Source: Cytophagales bacterium
GTDB taxonomy: Bacteria; Bacteroidota; Bacteroidia; Cytophagales; Spirosomataceae
Direction of reading: 5' to 3'
Length of the DNA stretch: 64,000 nucleotides
NCBI GenBank assembly: GCA_024742395.1
Contig: JANSYO010000002.1
Coordinates: 1 to 64,000, forward strand
Both the position numbers and the translations under genes were made by a program. This document shows positions 46,169 to 53,976 of this stretch, one piece after another (position 1 is the stretch's first letter; each line of letters begins with the position of its first letter). Below the pieces are notes generated by a model, which worked only from the letters and a program-made list of their open reading frames with translations, was not told the DNA's origin and did no database searches.

Positions 46169-46210
46169 CAAAGTTACACGAAGACACAATAGTATGCAAG
46201 CATACTATTG
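46169..46210 (-). promoter_or_regulatory. Promoter with 24-bp perfect palindrome (candidate operator)
   Basis: Minus strand: TTG (46199-46197), 20-bp spacer, TAACTTTG (46176-46169). The arms CAATAGTATG (46187-46196) and CATACTATTG (46201-46210) are exact inverted repeats around CAAG, overlapping the -33 element. It also lies in the 3' tail of gcvT but has no T-run, so an operator is more likely than a terminator. Confidence 0.7.
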
Positions 46211-46228
46211 ATTGGCGTAATCTTTTTT

Positions 46229-47326
46229 TTAAACCCCCGGCTTTACAAAAGGAGGTTTAACTACTTTAGCTTTAAGACTTCTGTTTCTTACTTTGATAAA
46301 AATCTCAGAACCAATTTTAGAAAAATTCTTTGCCACATATCCCATTGCAATACCCTGCTTTAGTAAAGGCGACATGGTGCCGGAAGTGATTTCACCAATA
46401 ATTTCCCCTGTTATATTGCAGATTTCATAATGTGAACGCGGAATACCTTTATCTACCATCTCAATAGCTACAAGTTTTCTTTTTATTCCTTCCGCCTTTT
46501 CCTTTTTCAGGGCTTCACTATTGACAAAGTCTTTGGTAAATTTTGTAACCCAACCTAAACCAGCCTCTAAAGGAGAGGTTTCATCTGTGATGTCATTGCC
46601 ATAAAGACAATAGCCCATTTCCAATCTGAGTGTATCTCTGGCCCCTAAACCAATGGGTTTGATATCAAATTCGGCCCCGGCTTCCATAATTTTATTCCAT
46701 ACCTCCTCTGCGGTTTCTTTGGGTACATAGAGCTCAAAACCACCTGCTCCTGTATAGCCTGTGGCAGATAATATCACGTTAGGCACCCCAGCAAAAGTCC
46801 CTTTTGTGAAGCTATAATATTCAACATTATCCAGAGGGATATGAGTCAATTTCTGAAGTGTTGCGTTTGCTTTGGGACCCTGTACAGCAAAAAGACAAAG
46901 GTCATCTGACCAGTTGACCATCTCTACTCCCTGAGTATTGTACTGCGAAATGTGTTTCCAATCCTTTTCAATGTTTGAGGCATTTACCACAAGCATATAT
47001 TCATCTTCATCTATTCTGTAAACCAACATGTCATCTACTACTCCACCCGTCTCATTAGGAAGGTAGCTATACTGGGCCTTACCATTATATAATACAGAGG
47101 CATCGTTTGCAGAAACTTTCTGAATAAGATCAAGAGCATTTGGTCCTTTTAAATAAAACTCACCCATGTGACTTACATCAAAAATCCCAACGGAATCTCT
47201 TACAGCCATATGCTCCTCGATGTCTGATGTATACCTAACAGGCATATTAAAACCGGCAAAAGGGATCATTTTGGCTCCCAGATCTTCATGAACTTTCTGT
47301 AAGGGTACGTTTTTGATATCAGTCAT
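46229..47326 (-). CDS. gcvT: Aminomethyltransferase, glycine cleavage T-protein
   Basis: T-protein of the glycine cleavage system: moves the aminomethyl carbon to tetrahydrofolate, releasing ammonia (365 aa). Seen: MIPFAGFNMPVRYTSD, HMGEFYLKGPNAL, GGVVDDMLVYR (catalytic-site Asp), GYTGAGGFELY, LGARDTLRLEMGYCLYGND and EITSGTMSPLL. Start at 47326 (MTDIKNVPLQKVHEDLG) is the family start; the ATG at 47362 would overlap the upstream ABC gene. gcvH and gcvP are elsewhere. Confidence 0.95.
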   Translation of the reverse strand: MTDIKNVPLQKVHEDLGAKMIPFAGFNMPVRYTSDIEEHMAVRDSVGIFDVSHMGEFYLKGPNALDLIQKVSANDASVLYNGKAQYSYLPNETGGVVDDMLVYRIDEDEYMLVVNASNIEKDWKHISQYNTQGVEMVNWSDDLCLFAVQGPKANATLQKLTHIPLDNVEYYSFTKGTFAGVPNVILSATGYTGAGGFELYVPKETAEEVWNKIMEAGAEFDIKPIGLGARDTLRLEMGYCLYGNDITDETSPLEAGLGWVTKFTKDFVNSEALKKEKAEGIKRKLVAIEMVDKGIPRSHYEICNITGEIIGEITSGTMSPLLKQGIAMGYVAKNFSKIGSEIFIKVRNRSLKAKVVKPPFVKPGV

Positions 47327-47358
47327 TAAAAAAGGTTTTTTTGCAAAGATACCTTCTT

Positions 47359-48813
47359 TCAAATGACTCTGCCCTGATCGAGTCGCAGAAATTTGTCAAT
47401 ACAGTCTGGCAATTCTTCTTGATTGTGAGTGACATAAATCAGTGTTTTGTCGAGTTTTGTTACCAGTTGATTAATTAGTTCTCGGAAATAAACCAAATGC
47501 TGGTAGTCCAAGCCTTGACAAGCCTCATCCAGTATCAAAAGGGGTGGGTTCTTAATTAGAGCTCTGGCAAGTAAAACTAAACGCTGCTCTCCTGAGGATA
47601 TCTCATTGAGCCTTCTGTCAGACAAATGAGTTAGTTTAAAAGCCTCAATTAATTCATGTACTCTTCCTTCCAGTTCTTCTGTTAACTTTTTAAAAAGCCC
47701 AATGGTATCAAATAAGCCGCTACCCACTACTTTGAAAACTGTACTATTTTTGGGAAAATAAATGTGAAGCTCAGGCGAAACAAAGCCAATTTTCTTTTTA
47801 ATATCCCAAATGCTTTCACCAGAACCTCGTTTTTTATCAAAAAGCCAGAGGTCGTTTTGGTAAGCTTGCGGGTTATCAGCAGAAATCAAACTGAGTAAAG
47901 AGGTCTTTCCTGAACCATTAGGCCCCAGAAGAGCCCATTTTTCACCACGCTTTACCTCCCAATTAACAGAATCCAGGACTTTTTTATCTCCATATTTAAC
48001 CCAGCCATTTGTTATTTTGACCACTGACTCAAAAGTATCTTCAACATTGCCTTTCCATTTCTCAAGAAAGCTTTTACTCAAGTCCAACACTTTGTTTGTT
48101 ACTTCTAAAGCGGGAAAAGGGTGTTTATATATATTCTCTATCTTTCCGTTTTGAAGAACTAAAAGCCTGTGAAGGCTATCGGGCCATTCGTTCAAAGCCG
48201 AAACCAAGACAAATTGATTCTTCAAAGAGCTAAGAATGCTTTTTAACATTTCTTTGCTGGCAGTATCCAAACCCGTCGTCGGATTATCAAGCAATAAGAG
48301 CTTTGGGTTTTGCAAAAGCGAATACGCTATTAAAGAGCGTCTTGTTTCTCCATTCGAAAGGCTGGTCACTTTTCGATCAAGAAGATGACTAATATTCATC
48401 AATTCTGCCACTTCATTGATCCTCTCTTCCGGGTAACTTAGCTCAGGCAATTCCACTGAGGCTTCATCAACAGTACCTACTGGCTTTACCTGGTTCTGAA
48501 AAACCTCCCAAACATTAGGCCCAACTTCACTATCATATGCCTGGTACCGTTGCTGGTAGTATTGAAAAGCCGATCCCAAAATTCTATGAAAACTATAGTC
48601 TCTGGGTACCAAAACAATTTCCCTGTATGAAGGCTTGCTAATCTTACCCTTATGTGGAAATATTTTTCCTGCAATTGCATCTAAAAGTGTGCTCTTCCCG
48701 GACCCGTTGTCACCTGTAATACATAAATTCTGATCTTCTTTAAGTTCAAAATCGATATCCTCTAAAACCACATTTTCACCCTTTTTTATGGTGACCTTTT
48801 CAAATAGAATCAT
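47359..48813 (-). CDS. Double-ATPase ABC protein (ModF/YbbA-type, soluble)
   Basis: A 484-aa protein with two ABC ATPase domains in tandem and no TM segments. Domain 1: Walker A GDNGSGKSTLL, signature LSNGETRRSLI, Walker B LLLLDNPTTGLD. Domain 2: GPNGSGKTSLL, ISSGEQRLVLLARAL and LLILDEACQGLD. This resembles E. coli ModF (PhrA), a soluble double-ABC protein of uncertain function. No permease or binding protein adjoins it. It precedes gcvT by 32 bp on the same strand; the pairing has no clear functional meaning. Confidence 0.85.
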   Translation of the reverse strand: MILFEKVTIKKGENVVLEDIDFELKEDQNLCITGDNGSGKSTLLDAIAGKIFPHKGKISKPSYREIVLVPRDYSFHRILGSAFQYYQQRYQAYDSEVGPNVWEVFQNQVKPVGTVDEASVELPELSYPEERINEVAELMNISHLLDRKVTSLSNGETRRSLIAYSLLQNPKLLLLDNPTTGLDTASKEMLKSILSSLKNQFVLVSALNEWPDSLHRLLVLQNGKIENIYKHPFPALEVTNKVLDLSKSFLEKWKGNVEDTFESVVKITNGWVKYGDKKVLDSVNWEVKRGEKWALLGPNGSGKTSLLSLISADNPQAYQNDLWLFDKKRGSGESIWDIKKKIGFVSPELHIYFPKNSTVFKVVGSGLFDTIGLFKKLTEELEGRVHELIEAFKLTHLSDRRLNEISSGEQRLVLLARALIKNPPLLILDEACQGLDYQHLVYFRELINQLVTKLDKTLIYVTHNQEELPDCIDKFLRLDQGRVI

Positions 48814-48969
48814 AGCTTAAAGTAAAACAGAAAATATCAATGGACTGGTAATTAAAACCAAATATCAAACGATATGGCTTATCGCTTTTATAATTGATGA
48901 ATATTTTTTTGATAAATTAGAGAGTAGAAGCCTTTATCTCTCAAAGAGTACATAACCCATAACAAAGAA

Positions 48970-49824
48970 ATGACCTTAAGTACCATTTTGTGGATTTTAG
49001 CAGGGTATATAGCTCTAAGCTTTCTGGCTTATTTTATTCAGGATTTCTTCATTTTCAAACCTGAAAAACTCTCCGATGATTTCCAATTCAAATATGACTA
49101 TCCATTTGAAGAATTAAATTTTACCATCTCTGACAAGGAAAGAATAAATGGTTTGAGATTCTTCACTGAAGAAAAGGAAAAAAGAGGTTTAGTCATTTAT
49201 TTCCATGGCAATACCCGAAGTATTAAAGGCTGGGCAAAATACTCCAGAGACTTCACTGTACATGGTTACGATGTCCTAATGATAGACTATCGTGGTTTCG
49301 GAAAGAGTCGTGGCAAAAGAAGTGAAAAGGCCATGAAAGAAGACGCCCAGCATGTATATAATCGGCTTGTTTATGATTTTGGTATCCCACAAAATCAGAT
49401 CGTTATTTATGGCCGATCTTTAGGTTCTGGTTTTGCTGCTAAGCTTGCCTCAAGCAATAAACCCAAAATGCTAATTTTAGACGCTCCATATTATAGCTTT
49501 TCAAGCCTCACCAGCCGTTTTCTTCCTTTTTTACCCATTTCTATGATCCTTAGATTCAAAATAAGAACAGACGAATGGTTAAAGTACTGCCGATGTAGTA
49601 TCTATATTATCCATGGAACAAAAGACCTGCTCATACCACTAAGTAGTAGCGTCAGACTTTCTAAAGTGGCTCCCTTGAATACACATCTGGCTCCTATTTA
49701 CGGTGGCGGACATAACAACCTACCTTCCTTTCCTGAGTATCATCGCATTTTAAGAGATATTCTTTTGGGCCAATATGATGAGTTTGACAAGCAAATCCTC
49801 GGAGACATAGGGTATAATACATAA
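48970..49824 (+). CDS. Membrane-anchored alpha/beta hydrolase
   Basis: A 284-aa alpha/beta hydrolase of the ABHD13/BEM46-like group with an N-terminal TM anchor (residues 4-25). Oxyanion strand VIYFHGNTRSIKGW, IDYRGFGKSRGK, nucleophile elbow YGRSLGSG (Ser), Asp in HGTKDLLIP and His in YGGGHNNLP. Substrate unknown. The next gene is a clear paralogue 21 bp downstream, sharing the DYRGFGK and YGRSLG(S/T)G motifs and the FRTDEW-like block, so this is a tandem duplication. Confidence 0.87.
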   Translation: MTLSTILWILAGYIALSFLAYFIQDFFIFKPEKLSDDFQFKYDYPFEELNFTISDKERINGLRFFTEEKEKRGLVIYFHGNTRSIKGWAKYSRDFTVHGYDVLMIDYRGFGKSRGKRSEKAMKEDAQHVYNRLVYDFGIPQNQIVIYGRSLGSGFAAKLASSNKPKMLILDAPYYSFSSLTSRFLPFLPISMILRFKIRTDEWLKYCRCSIYIIHGTKDLLIPLSSSVRLSKVAPLNTHLAPIYGGGHNNLPSFPEYHRILRDILLGQYDEFDKQILGDIGYNT

Positions 49825-49845
49825 AAAACACTTTGCAAGTCAATT

Positions 49846-50640
49846 ATGCTTAAGTTCTTAAAGTCCATTCTCCTTGCCTACCTCCTACTTCTGGGAGGTT
49901 TATACCTTGTGCAAGATTGGGTTATTTTCAGGGCCAGCCCATTGCCAAATAATTACGAATTTTCATTTGACCAGCCTTTTCAAGAGGAGTTTAAAAAGAC
50001 TCCTGATGGGACACAAATAAACACGCTATTCTTTCCGGCACAAGGAGTTTCGAAAGGTCTGGTATTTAATAACCACGGAAACAGAAGAAACTTGTCTAGA
50101 TGGGGCAGAACAGCGAAAGAATTTACAAAACACGGATACGATGTGTTCTTTTACGATTACCGTGGTTTTGGCAAAACCGAAGGAAAACCTTCTGAAGAAA
50201 ATATTCATAAAGATGCTGCCTTTCTATATGAACACATGAAAAACCAATATTCAGAGGATAGTATTATCATTTATGGCCGCTCTTTGGGCACCGGAGTCGC
50301 TTCAAAATTAGCCTCTGAAAACGATCCAAAAATGCTTATACTAGAAACGCCCTATTTTAACATGGCAGATGTGGGCTACATGCATTTGCCTGTTTTTCCT
50401 TATAATTGGCTCATAAAACACTCTTTCAGAACAGATGAATGGATAGGGCAAGTAAACGCCCCCATTTATATTTTTCACGGCACAGAAGATCAGTTGGTGC
50501 CGTACGAATCCAGTGAAAAGTTAGTAAAACTGCTTAAGAGCAGTAATTCGGAATTAATAACTTTAGAAGGCGGGGGTCATCGCGGACTGAACCGTTTTGA
50601 GGAATATCAGCAAAAAATGAAAGAACTACTGGGAGACTAA
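49846..50640 (+). CDS. Membrane-anchored alpha/beta hydrolase, tandem paralogue
   Basis: A 264-aa paralogue of the preceding protein. N-terminal anchor (residues 5-22), VFNNHGNRRNLSRW in place of the usual FHGN (the first residue differs), DYRGFGKTEGK, nucleophile YGRSLGTG (Ser), Asp in HGTEDQLVP and His in EGGGHRGL. Its stop overlaps the convergent channel gene by four bases. Function unknown. Confidence 0.87.
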   Translation: MLKFLKSILLAYLLLLGGLYLVQDWVIFRASPLPNNYEFSFDQPFQEEFKKTPDGTQINTLFFPAQGVSKGLVFNNHGNRRNLSRWGRTAKEFTKHGYDVFFYDYRGFGKTEGKPSEENIHKDAAFLYEHMKNQYSEDSIIIYGRSLGTGVASKLASENDPKMLILETPYFNMADVGYMHLPVFPYNWLIKHSFRTDEWIGQVNAPIYIFHGTEDQLVPYESSEKLVKLLKSSNSELITLEGGGHRGLNRFEEYQQKMKELLGD

Positions 50641-51464
50641 TGAATTCTATGTCGTTCGGCCAGATAATAGGCCTCGCCGCAATGAGGACACACTATTTTC
50701 CCTTGGCTATTCCTTGTTCCTCTTATTTGCTCAGCAAAACCTGAAGCCATGATACCGGTAGGTAAAGCAAAAATAGAAACCCCTAAAATGGCCATGACTC
50801 CACCTAAGATTTTGCCCAATGGCGTAATTGGGTAAATATCACCATAACCCACAGTAGTCATGGCATTTACCCCCCACCACAATGAATCCGGGATGCTGGA
50901 AAAGGCCTCTGGCTGTGCTGGATGTTCTATATAGAAAACTAAACTGGAAGTAATAAGAAGTAAAAAAACAATGAAGGACATTGTCAGAATCAATTCTTCT
51001 TTTTTTGCCAAAATAACGTTTTGTATTACTCGTAAAGCATGGAAATAACGACTTACCCTGAAAAGTCTGAATATTCTTAATACTCTTAGAATTTTTACAA
51101 AACCCAAATCTGTAGTGAAATAGGAATAAAAAAATGGAAAAATAGCCAGGAAATCAATTAAGCCCCAAGCTGAGAACATATATTTAAGTCGTCCTTTAAT
51201 TGGGTGCTTATATTCTGGCCTTTCCACACAAGACCACACCCTCAGCAGATATTCTACGGTAAAAACAGATACGGAAAAAGACTCAAACTCCACAAAGAAG
51301 AGGTTGTACTTTGTTCCTATAGAAGGTACCGTATGCAAAATAATTGCCACCGTATTTAAGAAAATCAGGATGGATAAAGAGATATTGACGAAAAAACTTA
51401 AACCCAGTTTCCTCTTAAATTTGATTTCTAAAATCTCATTAACTTCCTTTCTTAATCTTCTCAT
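50637..51464 (-). CDS. Voltage-gated-type potassium channel with C-terminal CxxC tail
   Basis: A 275-aa six-TM channel subunit. S1-S3 are hydrophobic helices, S4 has regularly spaced arginines (ILRVLRIFRLFRVSRYFHALR), then S5, a pore helix and the selectivity filter TTVGYGDIYP, and S6 (GGVMAILGVSIFALPTGIMASGF). The TVGYGD filter indicates K+ selectivity. The cytoplasmic tail is short and ends GKIVCPHCGEAYYLAERHRIH: one CxxC pair with several His, like half a zinc ribbon. Convergent with the tandem hydrolases. Confidence 0.9.
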   Translation of the reverse strand: MRRLRKEVNEILEIKFKRKLGLSFFVNISLSILIFLNTVAIILHTVPSIGTKYNLFFVEFESFSVSVFTVEYLLRVWSCVERPEYKHPIKGRLKYMFSAWGLIDFLAIFPFFYSYFTTDLGFVKILRVLRIFRLFRVSRYFHALRVIQNVILAKKEELILTMSFIVFLLLITSSLVFYIEHPAQPEAFSSIPDSLWWGVNAMTTVGYGDIYPITPLGKILGGVMAILGVSIFALPTGIMASGFAEQIRGTRNSQGKIVCPHCGEAYYLAERHRIH

Positions 51465-51624
51465 TTATTAACTCTTAACAGGCAAATCTATTGAAATTGA
51501 TACCAAATAATATTGATTATCATCACATTCTTGAATTATGTCTATTAAAGCCTTTGTCTGATAAGTATATCTCTCTAATTTATACTTTGATTAACCACTA
51601 TTAAAGAATTCTGACAAAAAAGTA

Positions 51625-51647
51625 AATAACCCTTGTATCGGGTTATT
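51625..51647. other. Inverted repeat in the region upstream of the DUF5916 gene
   Basis: 8-bp perfect arms AATAACCC (51625-51632) / GGGTTATT (51640-51647), 7-base spacer, between the divergent channel and DUF5916 genes. Could be an operator or an mRNA 5' hairpin; there is no long T-run. Confidence 0.5.
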
Positions 51648-51693
51648 CTTGTGTTTTTATCAGAACTCATATTATCATTACCTTAAACCACTC

Positions 51694-53934
51694 TTGAAGG
51701 CCACTATACGTACTATTTGCCTTATTGGGCCGATGCTCCTCTCTTTTTGTTTGAGAGCACAAACACCCTATACAGTAAGATATGACAGTAGTCCCATCGA
51801 TCTTGACGGCCAATTATCTGAGCCCCGTTGGATGCATTCCAAATCAATGCCTGAATTTTACCAGCACTTTCCTTCTGATTCTGTACCGGCAAAATATCAA
51901 ACAAAAATCTTCCTTACCTACGACGAAAATAATATTTACCTAGGTGCACTCATGTATGCAGCCGGGAATGACTTTATTGTACCAACCCTAAAAAGAGATT
52001 ATCGAGGCGGAGGAAATGACAACATAAGTTTTCTCTTTGATACCTTTCAAGACAATACAAATGCTTTTCTTTTTGGTACTAACCCTGAAGGTGTACAGAG
52101 AGAGGCTCTAATTTCAAACGGTGGTACTTCAAATAGTTTTTTTAATGGCTATTGGGATAATAAATGGCAGAGCGAAGCTTTTATTGGATCAGATTACTGG
52201 AGCTGTGAAATGATTATCCCTTTATCTACTCTACGTTACAAAAAAGGCAGTCAGCAATGGAACTTCAAATCCTACAGGTTTGATACTCAGGGTAGCGAAA
52301 ATTCTGTCCTTGACAAGCAGCCGCAAAATCAGATAATCATGTCTTTGGGCTTTACAATTCCGATTTCTTTTGAAAACCCTTTGCCCAAACCCGGCCGAAA
52401 CATCTCAATTATTCCGTACGCTACGGCTGCCTTTTCTAAAGATTTTGAAGGAGGTACCGCCACTGCTACCTCTGGTGGAATTGGCGGTGATGCCAAAATT
52501 GGAGTTACCAGTGGTCTTAATCTTGACCTGACAATAAATCCAGATTTTTCTACCGTTGAGGTAGATCAACAAGTAGTAAATTTGACACGCTTTGATATCA
52601 CTTTTCCAGAACAAAGACAGTTTTTCCTGGAAAATAGTGATCTCTTTACCTCTTATGGTAGCTTTAATCTGAACCCTTTTGTACCGCCAGGGGCTAGCAA
52701 CGTATCCTCGGGGAATGATCAAATCTTTAGCCCATTTTTTAGTAGAAAAATAGGCATCGCTTTTGACTCAACTACTGGCACCAATGTACAAAGCAGAATT
52801 CTTTATGGTGCAAGATTAAGTGGCAAACTAGATGATAATTGGAGGGTTGGGCTACTGAATACACAAACCGCCGGTGATGAAGATTTAGGGATAAATGCCG
52901 CCAATTATACCGTTGCCTCTTTACAAAGGCAAGTATTTAAAAGATCACGTATAGCTGGTATTTTTGTTAACAATCAACTGGGCACAGGACTGGAAGGAAA
53001 AGAAGTTTTCAATAGAATTGCAGGGGCAGAATTTATCTTACAATCATTAGATAACCGATGGCAAGGGAAAGCATTTTATCATCAATCATTTGGAAGTGAA
53101 CAAAAAGATCAGGCTTATGCTCATGGAATTACTCTTAATTTTACCAGCAGAAGAATTACGGCCAAGTGGCAGCATGATGTATTAGGAAATGGATTTGAGG
53201 CTGTTTCGGGTTTTGTACCCAGAACAGATTTTACCCACATTAATCCTACCATAGGCTTTAGCCAATATCCACGAGGCGGCCTACTGAATCAGTGGAGTTA
53301 CGGTTTTGCCTGGGATCAATACTTTAAACCCTCGATCGGCTCTACAGATTTGAAAGCTGGCCCTTTTCTTTCTTTATCATTCAGGAATACCGCCAGTGCT
53401 CTTTTCTCGGTAAACCAAAATTATACTTACCTATTCAGTGATTTTGATGTTTTGCGTTCTAATAAGACTCTGCCGGGTCTTTTTGAAGGTAGTAGTTACC
53501 GATACTATAATTTCGAAGGAACCATAGTAACTGATCGACGAAAAAAACTAACAGCGGCTTTCAGGCCATTGATCGGAGAGTACTTTAATGGCAATATTTA
53601 CAGTTTAACCTCCTCCTTAACTTACCGCTTTCAGCCTTTTGTGCTCACAACTTTTAATTTCGCTTATAACAAAATAAACCTCAAAGAAGGCAGCAATAGT
53701 GTGGTGGTAGTAGGGCCCAGAATTGAAGCAACATTTAACAGAAGCCTGTTCTGGACCACGTACATTCAATACAACTCTCAATATGACAATCTAAATGTGA
53801 ACTCTCGTTTACAATGGCGTTTTGCACCTGTTTCAGACTTTTTCCTGGTTTATTCTGATAATTATGACACCTATTTAGGCGGAATAAAAAGCCGAGCCAT
53901 TGTGGCCAAACTTACTTATTGGCTAAATTTATAA
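51694..53934 (+). CDS. DUF5916 outer-membrane protein with CBM9-like N-terminal domain
   Basis: A 746-aa exported protein. The TTG at 51694 gives (M)KATIRTICLIGPMLLSFCLRAQ, a good signal peptide; an earlier TTG at 51649 adds 15 uncharacteristic residues. Residues about 25-220 form a carbohydrate-binding-9-like sandwich (IDLDGQLSEPRW, VQREALISNGG, WSCEMIIPLSTLRY). The rest matches DUF5916, a predicted beta barrel (NPDFSTVEVDQQVVNLTRFD, FPEQRQFFLENSDLF, FSRKIG, many alternating strands to the C-terminal YWLNL). Such proteins are widespread in Bacteroidota; function is unknown, possibly glycan or peptide binding. Confidence 0.85.
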   Translation: MKATIRTICLIGPMLLSFCLRAQTPYTVRYDSSPIDLDGQLSEPRWMHSKSMPEFYQHFPSDSVPAKYQTKIFLTYDENNIYLGALMYAAGNDFIVPTLKRDYRGGGNDNISFLFDTFQDNTNAFLFGTNPEGVQREALISNGGTSNSFFNGYWDNKWQSEAFIGSDYWSCEMIIPLSTLRYKKGSQQWNFKSYRFDTQGSENSVLDKQPQNQIIMSLGFTIPISFENPLPKPGRNISIIPYATAAFSKDFEGGTATATSGGIGGDAKIGVTSGLNLDLTINPDFSTVEVDQQVVNLTRFDITFPEQRQFFLENSDLFTSYGSFNLNPFVPPGASNVSSGNDQIFSPFFSRKIGIAFDSTTGTNVQSRILYGARLSGKLDDNWRVGLLNTQTAGDEDLGINAANYTVASLQRQVFKRSRIAGIFVNNQLGTGLEGKEVFNRIAGAEFILQSLDNRWQGKAFYHQSFGSEQKDQAYAHGITLNFTSRRITAKWQHDVLGNGFEAVSGFVPRTDFTHINPTIGFSQYPRGGLLNQWSYGFAWDQYFKPSIGSTDLKAGPFLSLSFRNTASALFSVNQNYTYLFSDFDVLRSNKTLPGLFEGSSYRYYNFEGTIVTDRRKKLTAAFRPLIGEYFNGNIYSLTSSLTYRFQPFVLTTFNFAYNKINLKEGSNSVVVVGPRIEATFNRSLFWTTYIQYNSQYDNLNVNSRLQWRFAPVSDFFLVYSDNYDTYLGGIKSRAIVAKLTYWLNL

Positions 53935-53935
53935 G

Positions 53936-53970
53936 CCCCGATATACAATGCTGAGCTTCGCATATCGGGA
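53936..53970. terminator. Hairpin between DUF5916 and RND genes
   Basis: 8-bp arms CCCGATAT (53937-53944) / ATATCGGG (53962-53969) with a 17-base loop just after the DUF5916 stop; short T-rich tail. Probable weak terminator for convergent genes. Confidence 0.45.
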
Positions 53971-53976
53971 TTTCAT

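Noticed and set aside
46187-46210. Palindrome as the gcvT terminator
   Set aside because: No T-run follows on the minus strand and it overlaps a consensus promoter element, so operator is the better reading.
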